The notes under the pieces are model-generated. The model did no database searches and was not told the DNA's origin. It saw nothing but the letters and a program-made list of their open reading frames with translations. From the NCBI RefSeq assembly GCF_030691135.1, contig NZ_JAUYFA010000087.1, positions 1-64,000 of the forward strand: a stretch of DNA of 64,000 nucleotides, in the 5' to 3' direction. The position numbers were made by a program, and so were the translations under genes. How positions within the stretch are numbered: position 1 is the stretch's first letter; every line of letters starts with the position of its first letter. Origin of the DNA: Phreatobacter sp. Lineage in GTDB: Bacteria; Pseudomonadota; Alphaproteobacteria; Rhizobiales; Phreatobacteraceae. Shown here piece after piece: positions 40,281 through 50,154 of the stretch.

Positions 40281-42205
40281 GCCCTCAGCGCCCCGGTTCC
40301 GGCCTGGATGAGTTCACGCCCCAGGGCTTCGAAGACCTTGGCGACGATGCCGCGCGCGTCGAGCCCGCAGCGCGCATACATGGCCTCGGGCTTGTCGTGG
40401 TCGAGATAGACGTCCGGCAGCACCATGGCACGCACCCGGCAGGCGCCGTCGAGGAGGCCGCGATCGGCGAGCGCATGGAGCACGAAGGAGCCGAAGCCGC
40501 CGATGGAGCCTTCCTCCACCGTGATCAACACCTCATGCTCGCGGGCGAGCCGGGTGACGAGATCGATGTCGAGGGGCTTGGCGAAGCGCGCATCCGCGAC
40601 CGTCGTCGACAGGCCGAGCGCGCCGAGATCCTCGGCCGCCTTCAGGCATTCGGCGAGGCGGGTGCCGAAGGACAGCAGCGCGATGCGCGAGCCCTCACGC
40701 ACGATGCGGCCCTTGCCGATGGCGAGCGGAACACCCTCCACCGGGAGGTCGACGCCGACGCCCTCGCCGCGCGGATAGCGGAAGGCGATCGGCCCGGCGT
40801 CATGGACGGCGGCGGTCGCCACCATATGGACGAGTTCGGCCTCGTCGGCGGCGGCCATGATCGTCATGTTCGGCAGGCAGCCGAGATAGGCCACGTCGAA
40901 GGAGCCCGCATGGGTCGCCCCGTCGGCACCGACCAGCCCGGCGCGGTCGATGGGGAAGCGGACCGGCAGGTTCTGGATGGCGACGTCGTGCACGACCTGG
41001 TCGTAGGCGCGCTGCAGGAAGGTCGAATAGATGGCGCAGAAGGGCTTGTAGCCCTCCGTGGCGAGCCCGGCCGCGAAGGTCACCGCATGCTGCTCGGCGA
41101 TGCCGACATCGAAGGTGCGGGCGGGATAGACCTTCTCGAAGATGTCGATGCCGGTGCCCGAGGGCATCGCCGCGGTGATGGCGACGATCCGGTCGTCCTT
41201 GGCGGCCTCCTTGACGAGGCTCTCGCCGAAGACCTTGGTGTAGCTCGGCGCGTTTGCCTTGGCCTTCACCTGCGTGCCCGTGACAACGTCGAACTTGGCG
41301 ACGGCATGCAGCTTGTCGTCGGTCTCCTCGGCGGGGCCATAGCCCTTGCCCTTCTGGGTGACGACATGGACGAGGATCGGGCCGAAATCGGCGTCCCGGA
41401 CGTTCTTCAGCACGGGCAACAGGTGGTCGAGATTGTGGCCGTCGATGGGGCCGACATAGTAGAAGCCGAGCTCTTCGAACAGCGTTCCGCCGGTGACGAA
41501 GCCGCGGGCATGTTCCACCGCGCGGGTCACGGTCCGGTCGATGGTCGGACCGAGCCGCTTGGTCAGCTGTTTGCCGATATCGCGCAGCCTCAGATAGGTC
41601 TTGCCCGAGGCGAGACGGGCGAGATAGGCCGACATGGCCCCGACCGGCGGGGCGATGGACATGTCGTTGTCGTTGAGGATGACGATCAGCCGCTCTTGCC
41701 GGGCCCCCGCATTGTTCATCGCCTCATAGGCCATGCCCGCCGACATGGCGCCGTCGCCGATCACGGCGATGACCGCGTTCTTCGCGCCCGAAAGGTCGCG
41801 CGCCACCGCCATGCCGAGCCCGGCCGAGATGGAGGTGGAGGAATGGGCCGCGCCGAACGGGTCGTACTCGCTCTCGGATCTGCGGGTGAAGCCGGAGAGG
41901 CCGCCGCCCTGGCGCAGGGTGCGGATCCGGTCGCGGCGGCCGGTGAGGATCTTGTGCGGATAGGCCTGGTGCCCGACGTCCCAGATGATGCGGTCACGCG
42001 GCGTGTCGAAGACATAATGCAGCGCCGTGGTCAGCTCGATGACGCCGAGGCCGGCACCCAGATGGCCACCGGTGACCGAGACGGCCGAAATGGTTTCGGC
42101 GCGCAGCTCTGCGGCGACCTGCCGGATCTGATGTTCGGTGAGCTTGCGGAGATCGGCGGGGATGCGGATCGTGTCGAGCAGAGGCGTGGCAGGGCGTTCA
42201 GTCAC
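40277..42205 (-). CDS. dxs: 1-deoxy-D-xylulose-5-phosphate synthase
   Basis: Dxs condenses pyruvate and glyceraldehyde 3-phosphate with thiamine diphosphate, the entry step of the MEP isoprenoid pathway. The 642 residues are full length. Motifs are [34 protein letters not shown], the cofactor-binding [39 protein letters not shown] and [15 protein letters not shown]. The GTG at 42205 ([13 protein letters not shown]) is chosen; a second GTG three codons earlier is possible. xseB, often next to dxs, lies 6 kb away here. Confidence 0.96.
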   Translation of the reverse strand: MTERPATPLLDTIRIPADLRKLTEHQIRQVAAELRAETISAVSVTGGHLGAGLGVIELTTALHYVFDTPRDRIIWDVGHQAYPHKILTGRRDRIRTLRQGGGLSGFTRRSESEYDPFGAAHSSTSISAGLGMAVARDLSGAKNAVIAVIGDGAMSAGMAYEAMNNAGARQERLIVILNDNDMSIAPPVGAMSAYLARLASGKTYLRLRDIGKQLTKRLGPTIDRTVTRAVEHARGFVTGGTLFEELGFYYVGPIDGHNLDHLLPVLKNVRDADFGPILVHVVTQKGKGYGPAEETDDKLHAVAKFDVVTGTQVKAKANAPSYTKVFGESLVKEAAKDDRIVAITAAMPSGTGIDIFEKVYPARTFDVGIAEQHAVTFAAGLATEGYKPFCAIYSTFLQRAYDQVVHDVAIQNLPVRFPIDRAGLVGADGATHAGSFDVAYLGCLPNMTIMAAADEAELVHMVATAAVHDAGPIAFRYPRGEGVGVDLPVEGVPLAIGKGRIVREGSRIALLSFGTRLAECLKAAEDLGALGLSTTVADARFAKPLDIDLVTRLAREHEVLITVEEGSIGGFGSFVLHALADRGLLDGACRVRAMVLPDVYLDHDKPEAMYARCGLDARGIVAKVFEALGRELIQAGTGALRA

Positions 42206-42339
42206 TCGTGTCACCGGCTTGTGGCGGGACGGATCAATGCGGATCGCAGGGTTCCGAGGGGTACACCACCGGACATGGCGGCGCAATGCAGCCGGGGTAG
42301 GGCGGCCGAATGGCGCAGCCGTGATCTGCAGTCGCGGCG

Positions 42340-42368
42340 TTGTCCGAAACGACGCGCCCCATTATATG
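42340..42368 (+). promoter_or_regulatory. Candidate promoter of the AhpD-like gene
   Basis: TTGTCC (42340-42345) and TATATG (42363-42368) are separated by exactly 17 bases, 33 bases before the start codon, in a local AT-rich stretch. This is one of the best promoter matches in the window. Confidence 0.5.
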
Positions 42369-42400
42369 CAAAAACAGGAATATCAAAAGGAACCTCAGTC

Positions 42401-42760
42401 ATGACCAAGGTCTATCCGGAGATCACCAGGGACCTCTCGGCCGGATTGCGCGAGTTGCGCAAGGAGGCCGGCGACACCATGGCCGGCTTCTCGACCCTGA
42501 CCCAGGCCGCCATGAAGGACGGCGCCGTCTCGAAGAAGACCAAGGAGTTCATCGCCCTGGCTCTGGGCGTCGCATCGCGCTGCGACGGCTGCCTCGGCTA
42601 TCATGCCGAGGCGCTGGTGAAGCTCGGCGCCACCCGCCAGGAGGTCGCCGAGGTTCTCGGTGTCGCGATCCAGATGGGTGGAGGTCCTTCGCTCATGTAT
42701 GCGGCGGACGCCTACACCGCTTTCCTGCAGTTCGAGGAGAAGGCGCAGGCATCCGGCTGA
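42401..42760 (+). CDS. Carboxymuconolactone decarboxylase / AhpD-like protein
   Basis: This is a 119-residue single-domain protein of the CMD/AhpD family. The redox motif Cys61-x-x-Cys64 with His68 (SRCDGCLGYHAE) is the AhpD alkylhydroperoxidase type rather than the true decarboxylase. KTKEFIALALGVA precedes it, as is usual. A peroxide- or thiol-related role is likely; the partner is unknown. AAGGAA precedes the ATG. It is divergent from dxs and convergent with the pirin gene four bases away. Confidence 0.92.
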   Translation: MTKVYPEITRDLSAGLRELRKEAGDTMAGFSTLTQAAMKDGAVSKKTKEFIALALGVASRCDGCLGYHAEALVKLGATRQEVAEVLGVAIQMGGGPSLMYAADAYTAFLQFEEKAQASG

Positions 42761-42764
42761 AGCC

Positions 42765-43682
42765 TCATTCCGGAAGCGGAATGAATTCTTCCTCGTCGCC
42801 CGGCACCGTGTCGAAGCGCTTCTGCTTCCAGTCCTCCTTGGCCTGGTCGAGCCGCTCCTTCGACGAGGAGACGAAGTTCCACCAGATGAGGCGGGGCCCG
42901 TCCATGGTGGCGCCGCCGCACAGGATCAGCCGCGCCGGCGTCACCGCCGACAGGGTGATGCGGTCGCCGGGACGCAGCACCAGAAGCTGCCCTTCCCGGA
43001 AGATGTCGCCCTGCAGGTCGATCTCGCCGGAGACGACATAGAGGCAGCGCTCCTCGGTCTCGGCGTCGACAGGCAGCTTCGCGCCGGCCTCCAGCGCGAT
43101 GTCGCCGTAGATGGTCGGCCAGTTCTGCGTCGCCGGAGAGGTCGCGCCATAGAGCGTGCCCATGACGACCCGGACGGTCGTGCCGTCACCGGTGATGACG
43201 GGCAGGTCGCGCTGCGCGACATGTTCGAAGCCGGGCGCCGTTTCCTCGTGCGTCTTCGGCAAGGCAACCCAGCTCTGGATACCGTGCAGCCTGTGGCCGC
43301 TCGCCTTCAGGGCCGGGTCGGTGCGCTCGGAATGGACGATGCCGCGCCCGGCGGTCATCAGGTTCACCTCGCCAGGTCGCACCGGCAGATAGGTGCCGAG
43401 CGAATCGCGGTGCTGGATCTCGCCCTCGAACAGATAGGTCACGGTCGAGAGCCCGATATGGGGGTGGGGGCGCACGTCGATGCCGCCGCCGTCCTTGAAC
43501 TCGGCGGGACCCATATGGTCGAAGAAGATGAAGGGCCCGACCATCCGCCGCTTCACGAAGGGCAGGGCGCGACGCACCGTGAACCCACCGATGTCATGGG
43601 TGCGCGGCACGATGACCATGTCGATGGCGTCGCAGGCGAACCTGTCGCCGGGGGCTGGATCGGGGGTCGGGGCGAAGGACAT
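42765..43682 (-). CDS. Pirin family protein
   Basis: This is a 305-residue bicupin. The iron-binding residues are at His73, His75, His117 and Glu119 (RPHPHIGL and GRGIVHSE), matching the human pirin spacing, so metal is probably bound. Bacterial pirins include quercetin dioxygenases and regulators of metabolism; this one cannot be placed further. It lies 186 bases downstream of the SDR gene, past a strong hairpin, so it probably has its own promoter. Confidence 0.92.
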   Translation of the reverse strand: MSFAPTPDPAPGDRFACDAIDMVIVPRTHDIGGFTVRRALPFVKRRMVGPFIFFDHMGPAEFKDGGGIDVRPHPHIGLSTVTYLFEGEIQHRDSLGTYLPVRPGEVNLMTAGRGIVHSERTDPALKASGHRLHGIQSWVALPKTHEETAPGFEHVAQRDLPVITGDGTTVRVVMGTLYGATSPATQNWPTIYGDIALEAGAKLPVDAETEERCLYVVSGEIDLQGDIFREGQLLVLRPGDRITLSAVTPARLILCGGATMDGPRLIWWNFVSSSKERLDQAKEDWKQKRFDTVPGDEEEFIPLPE

Positions 43683-43822
43683 CGCGGGGCTCCTCGGGGA
43701 TGGGAGAGACGATGCCCCGGAGGCTAGCCGAGGATGGACGGCAAGGCCACGACGGCTGCCGCGATCGGAGTTTGCGCCGCTGCAAGCGCGCTGAGGGATG
43801 GAGGCGGCGGGCGCCGCTGCCT

Positions 43823-43847
43823 CACCTCTCCCCGCCGGGGAGAGGTG
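43823..43847 (-). terminator. Strong hairpin after the SDR gene
   Basis: CACCTCTCCCC and GGGGAGAGGTG are perfect 11-bp complements around a GCC loop, 21 bases past the SDR stop. There is no T-run. The sequence resembles the ends of the family A repeats, so it may be a solo repeat arm now acting as terminator. Confidence 0.5.
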
Positions 43848-43868
43848 AAGGTGGTGCGGGCGCGCGCT

Positions 43869-44657
43869 TCAGACGTTCTTCGTCGCGCCGCCGTCGACGC
43901 GGATCTTCGAGCCGGTGATATAGGCGGCCTGGTCCGAGCAGAGGAAGGCGGCGGTGGCGCCGAACTCGGCGGCGGTGCCGAGGCGTCCGGCCGGGATCGT
44001 GGCGATCGAGGCGGCCTGGATGTCCTCCATCGACTTGCCGGAGCGCTTGGAATTGGCCTCGTCCAGTTCCTTGATCCGGTCGGTGGCGATACGGCCCGGC
44101 AGGATCATGTTGACCGTGACGTTGTCCTTGGCAACTTCGTTCGACAGCGTCTTTGACCAGCCGACGATCGCCGAGCGGAGGGCGTTCGACAGGGCGAGGT
44201 TCGGGATCGGGTTCTCGACGCCCGACGAGGCGACGGTGAGGATGCGGCCCCACTTGCGGGCGCGCATGCCCGGCAGGACCTTGGCGGTGATCTGGAAGAC
44301 CGGCTCCACCATGACCTTGAACAGCTTGGCCCACTCGTCCGGGGCGACCTCGGTCGCAGGCTTGGCCGGCGGGCCGCCGGTGTTGTTCACGAGGATGTCG
44401 ATCTGGCCGAGGGTCTTCTCGGCGAGCGCCACGATCTCGTCCACGGCGCCCTCGGCGCCGAGATCGGCGGCGATACCGTAGGCCTTGCCCTTGCCGCGGG
44501 CGGTGATCGCCTCGGCATGGGCCTTGATGCGGTCGGCGGTGCGGCCGACCAGCATGACGGTCGCGCCCTCGGCCGCCAGCGCTTCGGCAATGCCGAGACC
44601 GAGGCCGCGGCTCGACGCCAGAACGAGGGCTTTCTTGTCGGACAGGCCGAAATCCAT
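43869..44657 (-). CDS. SDR family oxidoreductase lacking the usual catalytic tyrosine
   Basis: This is a 262-residue Rossmann-fold protein of the short-chain dehydrogenase type. The cofactor site SSRGLGLG lies at 15-22, the NNAG motif is NNTGG (91-95), and RVDGG stands near the end. Where YxxxK should stand, the sequence reads NLALSNALRSAI at 153-164, so the catalytic Tyr is absent. I recall a subgroup of FabG-like proteins with this change. The start follows AAGGAG six bases upstream. Substrate and even enzyme activity are open. Confidence 0.88.
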   Translation of the reverse strand: MDFGLSDKKALVLASSRGLGLGIAEALAAEGATVMLVGRTADRIKAHAEAITARGKGKAYGIAADLGAEGAVDEIVALAEKTLGQIDILVNNTGGPPAKPATEVAPDEWAKLFKVMVEPVFQITAKVLPGMRARKWGRILTVASSGVENPIPNLALSNALRSAIVGWSKTLSNEVAKDNVTVNMILPGRIATDRIKELDEANSKRSGKSMEDIQAASIATIPAGRLGTAAEFGATAAFLCSDQAAYITGSKIRVDGGATKNV

Positions 44658-44848
44658 GTCATTCTCCTTGGGAAAGTGGCGCGCAGACAAACCCGAAGTG
44701 CGCGCCGATGCAAGAGGACGGGTCGCGGGACAGCCCAGCGCATCGGTCGACGATTCCGTGACCGGCCCTGACGCGGACGTGAAATGCGCGCCAGCCTCGC
44801 GCCATGCTACCGCCCATTCGGCATTTCGGACAGGCAGGAGATAAGACG

Positions 44849-45835
44849 ATGGCGTTCAACGCGGGGATGACACGCCGTGCGCTTCTGGACATGGCGGGCG
44901 CCGCCAGCCTTTCCGTCGCGGCGATGGCGGCGGCGAAGGCCGAGGGTATAGCGACCGGCCCGCGGTCGGAGCCCGCCCCGGTTCTCTTTGCCCACCAGAC
45001 GCCGATGCGCGTCGGACAGGTGTCCCTCGTCGTCCGCGACCTTGCCCTCGTCTCCGGCTTCTATCGCGACGTGCTAGGCCTTTCGGTGATCGAGACCGCG
45101 CCCGGCCGCGCCAGCCTCGGCGCCGGCGGCAACGTGCTGCTGGTTCTCGAACAGCGGCCGGCGGCTCCCTTCGAGCGCCAGGGCACGGCGGGCCTGTTCC
45201 ACACCGCCTTCCTGATGCCGACGCGCAAGGACCTTGCCCGCTGGCTGGTCCATGTCGCGCGCAACCGCGTGCGGCTCACCGGCTTTGCCGACCATGCCGT
45301 CAGCGAGGCGGTCTATCTCGACGATCCCGAGGGCAATGGCATCGAGGTCTACAGCGACCGCGCCCCCGAGCTCTGGCGCTGGGATGGCGGGACCGTCACC
45401 ATGACCTCCGACCAGCTCAATGTCGATGAACTCCTCGGCCTCACGAACATCCAGGTCAGCGATTATGCGACCGCACCGGCAGGCCTGCGCATCGGCCACA
45501 TGCACCTGCGCGTCGGGGATGTCGCCCGCGGCCAGGCCTTCTACAGCACGGCGATCGGCCTCGACACGACGCGCCAGCGCAGCGGCGCGGCCTTCCTCTC
45601 CTCGGGCCGCTACCACCACCATCTCGGCATCAATGCCTGGCGCAGCCAGGGGGCCGGCGCGCGCGATGCGAACGCCACGGGCATCGCCTGGTTCTCGCTG
45701 GAGGTGAAGGACCGCGCCGTCCTCGACGCCCAGCGCGCGCGGCTCGCGACGGCGGGCGCAGGGGTCACGGAGATGACCGGTGGCTTCGCGACAGCCGATC
45801 CCTGGGGCACGGCGATCCGGCTCGTCAGCCGCTGA
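44849..45835 (+). CDS. Two-domain VOC (CatE/glyoxalase-like) protein with a Tat-like leader
   Basis: This is a 328-residue protein. The leader has TRRALLDMAGAASL, which fits a twin-arginine signal, then a hydrophobic run to about residue 32. Two vicinal-oxygen-chelate domains follow. The first has VSLVVRDLALVSGFYRDVLGL and AVYLDDPEGNGIEVYSDR, the second IGHMHLRVGDVARGQAFY. This is the pattern of CatE-type catechol 2,3-dioxygenase relatives, which are normally cytoplasmic. The ATG has AGGAG nine bases upstream. The substrate is unknown. Confidence 0.87.
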   Translation: MAFNAGMTRRALLDMAGAASLSVAAMAAAKAEGIATGPRSEPAPVLFAHQTPMRVGQVSLVVRDLALVSGFYRDVLGLSVIETAPGRASLGAGGNVLLVLEQRPAAPFERQGTAGLFHTAFLMPTRKDLARWLVHVARNRVRLTGFADHAVSEAVYLDDPEGNGIEVYSDRAPELWRWDGGTVTMTSDQLNVDELLGLTNIQVSDYATAPAGLRIGHMHLRVGDVARGQAFYSTAIGLDTTRQRSGAAFLSSGRYHHHLGINAWRSQGAGARDANATGIAWFSLEVKDRAVLDAQRARLATAGAGVTEMTGGFATADPWGTAIRLVSR

Positions 45836-45892
45836 TCGCCAGACCCCTGCCAGTATCGCCCTTCCAAGACGACCGAGACCGGTGCGCGTCGC

Positions 45893-46711
45893 TCAGTTGC
45901 GCTCCCAGCGCTCGCGCCAGATCCGCTCGCCGACCAGGCAGTCGACCTTCGGGGCCTGGACCGGGACCACGAAGGGCCCTCCCGGCAGCGGCCAGACCGG
46001 TGTGATGCCGGCCACTTCGAGGATCAGCTTGCGCCGCGTCGCCGTGACGAACTCTTCCGGGCTGGTGATGGGGATCACGAAGGAGCCGGGACCGCCGACC
46101 ACGCAGTCCTGATAGTAGGCGTCGAGATTGGGGATATCGACGAAGCGGGAATTCTGCCGCGGGATCACGATGGGCAGGCCGTTGATGACGATGCCCTTGG
46201 CGAGGGCGTCGTCCCGGGCGATCTCCACATGGGGGCCGTTGTTGTTGGACCCGTCGCCCGAGACGTCGATGACCCTTCGCAGCGAGCGCAGGCCCGATTT
46301 CTCCAGCAGGTCGACGCTCGCCTGGATGGCGCCGGAGATCGAGGTGCGGAAAGCCCGGCGATAGGGCTTCGACTGCAGTTCGGCCGCGAAGGCCTGGGCG
46401 CTTTCCGCCCCGTCGATGATCCGCCAGTCGATGACGACCTGCCTCTCCTGATGGCCGGCCCATTCCAGATAGCTCACCGCGATCTTGCCGATCAGGCCCC
46501 GGCGGATCGCATCGAGCACCTCCGGCGAGGTGATCGCCTTGATGTAGCCCTCGCGCTGAAGGCGCTGCTCCTCGGGGTCCATCGAATAGGAAATGTCGAC
46601 CGCCAGCACGATCTGGACGTCGACCTCGCTGGCCGCCGACCGGCTCTGGGCATGCGCTGCGAGGGGCCCGGCGAGCGACAGGAACACGACAAGGATCAAT
46701 GCACGGATCAT
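45893..46711 (-). CDS. DUF1194 exported protein with a VWA-like fold
   Basis: This is a 272-residue protein of the DUF1194 family. A signal peptide (MIRALILVVFLSLAGPLAAHA) precedes a von Willebrand A-like domain whose metal site starts with Asp39-x-Ser41-x-Ser43 (AVDISYS). VIDVSGDGSNNNGP supplies a second metal-site segment. Such domains bind partner proteins through a divalent metal. It would act in the periplasm; no partner gene is visible. It is divergent from the deacetylase gene. Confidence 0.9.
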   Translation of the reverse strand: MIRALILVVFLSLAGPLAAHAQSRSAASEVDVQIVLAVDISYSMDPEEQRLQREGYIKAITSPEVLDAIRRGLIGKIAVSYLEWAGHQERQVVIDWRIIDGAESAQAFAAELQSKPYRRAFRTSISGAIQASVDLLEKSGLRSLRRVIDVSGDGSNNNGPHVEIARDDALAKGIVINGLPIVIPRQNSRFVDIPNLDAYYQDCVVGGPGSFVIPITSPEEFVTATRRKLILEVAGITPVWPLPGGPFVVPVQAPKVDCLVGERIWRERWERN

Positions 46712-46930
46712 GAAAAACCCCGAGCAATAGGCCGAACGTCATCAGCCTGACACAGGCGGCACCGGGGGGGGAACCATGTTTCGCGATGCACCAACAGGGA
46801 AAACGGCACGCGCCATCACGATTGCGTGGGGCACCCCGGTTGCACCGGCCGCCCCATGCTTTAATCATGCCGGGATGGGCGGCGGCGAGGCCTATGCGCC
46901 CCGTGACAGTGCATGGAAGGGCCGGCCGCT

Positions 46931-47860
46931 GTGACCACACTCGTCATTTCCCATGCCAAGTGCCTGGAGCACCAGACGCCCTTCGGCCATCCCGAGCGCG
47001 CCGACCGCCTGCGCATGATCACCCATGTCCTCGAGCACGAGCGCTTCGCCGACCTCGCCCGCGACGAGGCGCCGGAAGCCTCCGTCGAGGCCATCTTGCG
47101 GGTCCATCCGCCCGAATTCATCGAAAAGCTGGTCAATGCCACGCCCTTCGTCGGCCTCGTCCACGTCGATGGCGATACGACCCTTTCGCCCGGGTCCTAT
47201 GAGGCGGCACTGCGCTCCGCCGGCGGAGCGGTCTTCGCCGTCGACGAGGTGATGACCTCGAAAGTGAGCAACGCCTTCGTCGCCACCCGCCCGCCCGGCC
47301 ACCATGCCGAGACGGCGACCGCGATGGGCTTCTGCCTGTTCAACAATGTCGCCATCGCCGCCCGTCACGCCCAGGCGAAATATGGCGCGACGCGTGTCGC
47401 CATCATGGATTTCGACGTCCACCATGGCAACGGCACCCAGGACATCTTCTGGTCCGACCCCTCGGTCATGTATCTGTCGACCCACGAGATGCCGCTCTAT
47501 CCCGGCACCGGCGCGCTGAACGAGACCGGCGCCCACAACCAGATCGTCAATGCGCCGCTGCGCGCCGGCGACGGCGGCGACGCCTTCCGCGAGGCCTTCG
47601 ACACGGTCATCCTGCCGCGCATGCGTGGCTTCCGTCCCGACCTCGTGCTGATCTCGGCCGGCTTCGATGCCCATGAGCGCGACCCGCTCGCCAACATCAA
47701 CCTTACGGAAGCCGATTTCGCCTGGGCGACCAAGCGGATGATGGAGGTGGCGGACGAGACCTGCTCCGGCCGCGTCGTCTCTGTGCTGGAGGGTGGTTAC
47801 GACCTCGAGGGCCTCGGCCGTTCCGTCGGCGCCCATGTCATGGCATTGATGCGCGGCTGA
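46931..47860 (+). CDS. Histone deacetylase family (acetylpolyamine-type) amidohydrolase
   Basis: This is a 309-residue zinc hydrolase of the arginase-deacetylase fold. Zinc ligands and catalysis are visible in [20 protein letters not shown], in [16 protein letters not shown] and in [13 protein letters not shown]. Bacterial members deacetylate polyamines, acetoin-like compounds or proteins. The GTG start at 46931 gives the usual beginning [11 protein letters not shown]; an ATG at 46913 is possible. It precedes xseB by 26 bases, an order I know from other Rhizobiales. Confidence 0.92.
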   Translation: MTTLVISHAKCLEHQTPFGHPERADRLRMITHVLEHERFADLARDEAPEASVEAILRVHPPEFIEKLVNATPFVGLVHVDGDTTLSPGSYEAALRSAGGAVFAVDEVMTSKVSNAFVATRPPGHHAETATAMGFCLFNNVAIAARHAQAKYGATRVAIMDFDVHHGNGTQDIFWSDPSVMYLSTHEMPLYPGTGALNETGAHNQIVNAPLRAGDGGDAFREAFDTVILPRMRGFRPDLVLISAGFDAHERDPLANINLTEADFAWATKRMMEVADETCSGRVVSVLEGGYDLEGLGRSVGAHVMALMRG

Positions 47861-47886
47861 CCCCAGCCGATTCCCCCGGAGTGCCC

Positions 47887-48147
47887 ATGAGCGACAAGAG
47901 CGCCGCCCCCCATGCCGATGTCGCGGCCCTCTCCTTCGAGAAGGCGCTCGGCGAACTCGAGCAGATTGTCCAGAAGCTCGAGGGCGGCAACGTGCCGCTT
48001 GAGGACTCCATCGCCATCTACGAGCGCGGCGAGGCCTTGAAGAAGCGTTGCGAGGCTCTGCTGCGCGACGCCGAGGCGCGGGTGCAGAAGATCACGCTGG
48101 CTGCCGACGGTTCTCCGACGGGCACGACGCCGCTGGATGCGGGTTGA
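47887..48147 (+). CDS. xseB: Exodeoxyribonuclease VII small subunit
   Basis: XseB is the small helical subunit that, with XseA, degrades single-stranded DNA. The 86 residues show the family pattern [20 protein letters not shown] and [20 protein letters not shown]. The ATG at 47887 follows GGAG. It probably shares a transcript with the deacetylase gene. xseA is not in the window. Confidence 0.95.
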   Translation: MSDKSAAPHADVAALSFEKALGELEQIVQKLEGGNVPLEDSIAIYERGEALKKRCEALLRDAEARVQKITLAADGSPTGTTPLDAG

Positions 48148-48192
48148 CGGGGCGATCGCGGATTTGCCCCGCCCCGCCCGGATCGCCGCCGC

Positions 48193-48564
48193 TCAGCGTG
48201 CGGCCGTCCAGGTTACTTCCCGGCACAGCAGGCGCCCGAGGATGCAGCCGCGTGTGCTGAGACGATCACCGCTGGTGGTGATGATGATGTTGTAGTTCCG
48301 GCCACGCTTGACGTCGAAGGCGGTGCCTTCGAACTTGCCCTGGCCTTCCCGCGTCAGCGTCATGACGAGACGGTCTCCAACCTCCTCGCCGGAGCTGGTG
48401 TCGCCGATCCACAGGTTCGTCGCGCAGACCTTGTCGCCACAGGGCGCGATACGAACCCGGGCGTTGCCGTCACCGCGCAGCCAGTTGCCTTCCAGGGCCT
48501 GGGCGCCCGTGAGGGCCGCTGCCAGCAGAACTCCGGACGCGAAAGCCGTCTTCAAAAACCGCAT
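48193..48564 (-). CDS. DUF2147 family exported protein
   Basis: This is a 123-residue protein with a signal peptide (MRFLKTAFASGVLLAAALTGAQA). The mature domain begins LEGNWLRGDGNARVRIAPCGDKVCATNLWIGD, the DUF2147 pattern, with cysteines that may pair in the periplasm. It resembles small lipocalin-like beta proteins. The function is unknown. It is convergent with xseB. Confidence 0.88.
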   Translation of the reverse strand: MRFLKTAFASGVLLAAALTGAQALEGNWLRGDGNARVRIAPCGDKVCATNLWIGDTSSGEEVGDRLVMTLTREGQGKFEGTAFDVKRGRNYNIIITTSGDRLSTRGCILGRLLCREVTWTAAR

Positions 48565-48720
48565 GGATCATCTCCGCCGATGGTCGCAATCTCAAGCTTA
48601 CGCCAGAATTCCGTATCTGGTTCCGCATGGGCGTCGACAGATCACGCGATTGTGACAGCGTTTTCGCCCCCTTAACGGCTCTCCGTGAACCCGCTATAGC
48701 TCCGGTCACCGGAGTCCCTG

Positions 48721-50121
48721 ATGAGCAAACCCGCCGAAAAGCCCCCGTCCAAGGCCGTCTACGTCAAATCCTACGGCTGCCAGATGAACGTCTACGACAG
48801 CCAGCGCATGGCCGACGTCATGGGCGCCGAGGGCTATCGCGAGGTGGCGACGCCGGAGGAGGCCGATCTCATCCTCCTCAACACCTGCCACATTCGCGAG
48901 CGGGCCGCCGAGAAGGTCTATTCCGAACTCGGCCGCATCCGCATCATCAAGGACGAGGCGCGGGCGAACGGCCGCAAGGTCATGGTCGGCGTCACCGGTT
49001 GTGTCGCCCAGGCGGAAGGCGAGGAGATCGTCAGGCGGACGAAGACCGTCGATCTCGTCGTCGGCCCGCAGAGCTATCACCGTCTGCCCGGCCTCGTGGC
49101 CCGCGCCGGCGTCGCGCCCGGCGTCGTCGACACCGAATTTCCCGTCGAGGACAAGTTCAAGGTGCTGCCGGCGGCGAGCGAAGCCAGGACGCGCGCCCGC
49201 GGCCTCAGCGCCTTCGTCACGGTGCAGGAGGGCTGCGACAAGTTCTGCACCTTCTGCGTCGTCCCCTATACCCGCGGCGCCGAGGTCTCGCGCCCGATCG
49301 CGCAGATCCTCGCCGAGGTCGAGAAACTGGCGGCGGCCGGCGTGCGCGAGGTGACGCTGCTCGGCCAGAACGTCAACGCCTATCACGGCATGGCGCCGGA
49401 CGGGTCCGAATGGACGCTGGCCCGGTTACTCCACCGGCTCGCGGAGGTGCCCGGCATCGCCCGGCTGCGCCACACCACCAGCCATCCGCGCGAGATGAGC
49501 GACGATCTCGTCGCGGCGCACCGCGACCTGGCGAGCCTCATGCCTTCCCTGCACCTGCCGGTGCAGTCGGGCTCGACGGCCGTGCTGAAGCGAATGAACC
49601 GCAAGCACACCCGCGACGACTACCTGCGCCTCGTCGACCGCATCCGCCAGGCGCGGCCCGACATCGCGCTCACCTCGGACTTCATCGTCGGCTTTCCCGG
49701 CGAGAGCGATGCCGACTTCGCCGATACGATGGACCTGGTGCGCCAGGTCGGCTTCGCCGCCGCCTATTCCTTCACCTATTCCGCCCGGCCCGGCACCCCC
49801 GGCGCCGCAATGGACGGCCACGTTGCGGAAGCTTTGCAGACCGAGCGGCTTCATGCGCTGCAGGCGCTGGTGACGGCTCAGCAGCAGGCTTTCCAGGAGA
49901 GCCTCGTCGGCCGCACCGTCGACGTCCTCTTCGAGAAGGCCGGCCGCAAGCCGGGGCAGGTCGTCGGACGCTCGCCCTATCTCTCGCCGGTCCAGGTCAT
50001 CGGACCGTCGTCTGTGATCGGCAGCATCGTCCCTGTCCGAATCACGGGAGCCAAGACAAACTCCCTCGATGGTGTTCTCGCTGCGGACGACCATATGATG
50101 GCAGTGCATGCGGCAGAGTGA
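48721..50121 (+). CDS. miaB: tRNA-2-methylthio-N6-isopentenyladenosine-37 methylthiotransferase
   Basis: MiaB adds the methylthio group to i6A37 in tRNA using two [4Fe-4S] clusters and radical SAM chemistry. The 466 residues begin with the UPF0004 domain ([35 protein letters not shown]). The radical SAM motif is CDKFCTFC, and the C-terminal TRAM domain ends the protein. It begins the miaB-phoH-ybeY-corC-lnt cluster and lies 33 bases before phoH. YgfZ, encoded at 19 kb, helps this enzyme in E. coli. Confidence 0.97.
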   Translation: MSKPAEKPPSKAVYVKSYGCQMNVYDSQRMADVMGAEGYREVATPEEADLILLNTCHIRERAAEKVYSELGRIRIIKDEARANGRKVMVGVTGCVAQAEGEEIVRRTKTVDLVVGPQSYHRLPGLVARAGVAPGVVDTEFPVEDKFKVLPAASEARTRARGLSAFVTVQEGCDKFCTFCVVPYTRGAEVSRPIAQILAEVEKLAAAGVREVTLLGQNVNAYHGMAPDGSEWTLARLLHRLAEVPGIARLRHTTSHPREMSDDLVAAHRDLASLMPSLHLPVQSGSTAVLKRMNRKHTRDDYLRLVDRIRQARPDIALTSDFIVGFPGESDADFADTMDLVRQVGFAAAYSFTYSARPGTPGAAMDGHVAEALQTERLHALQALVTAQQQAFQESLVGRTVDVLFEKAGRKPGQVVGRSPYLSPVQVIGPSSVIGSIVPVRITGAKTNSLDGVLAADDHMMAVHAAE

Positions 50122-50154
50122 GCGGTTTCAGCCCAGGACAAGAGGACGGCACGG

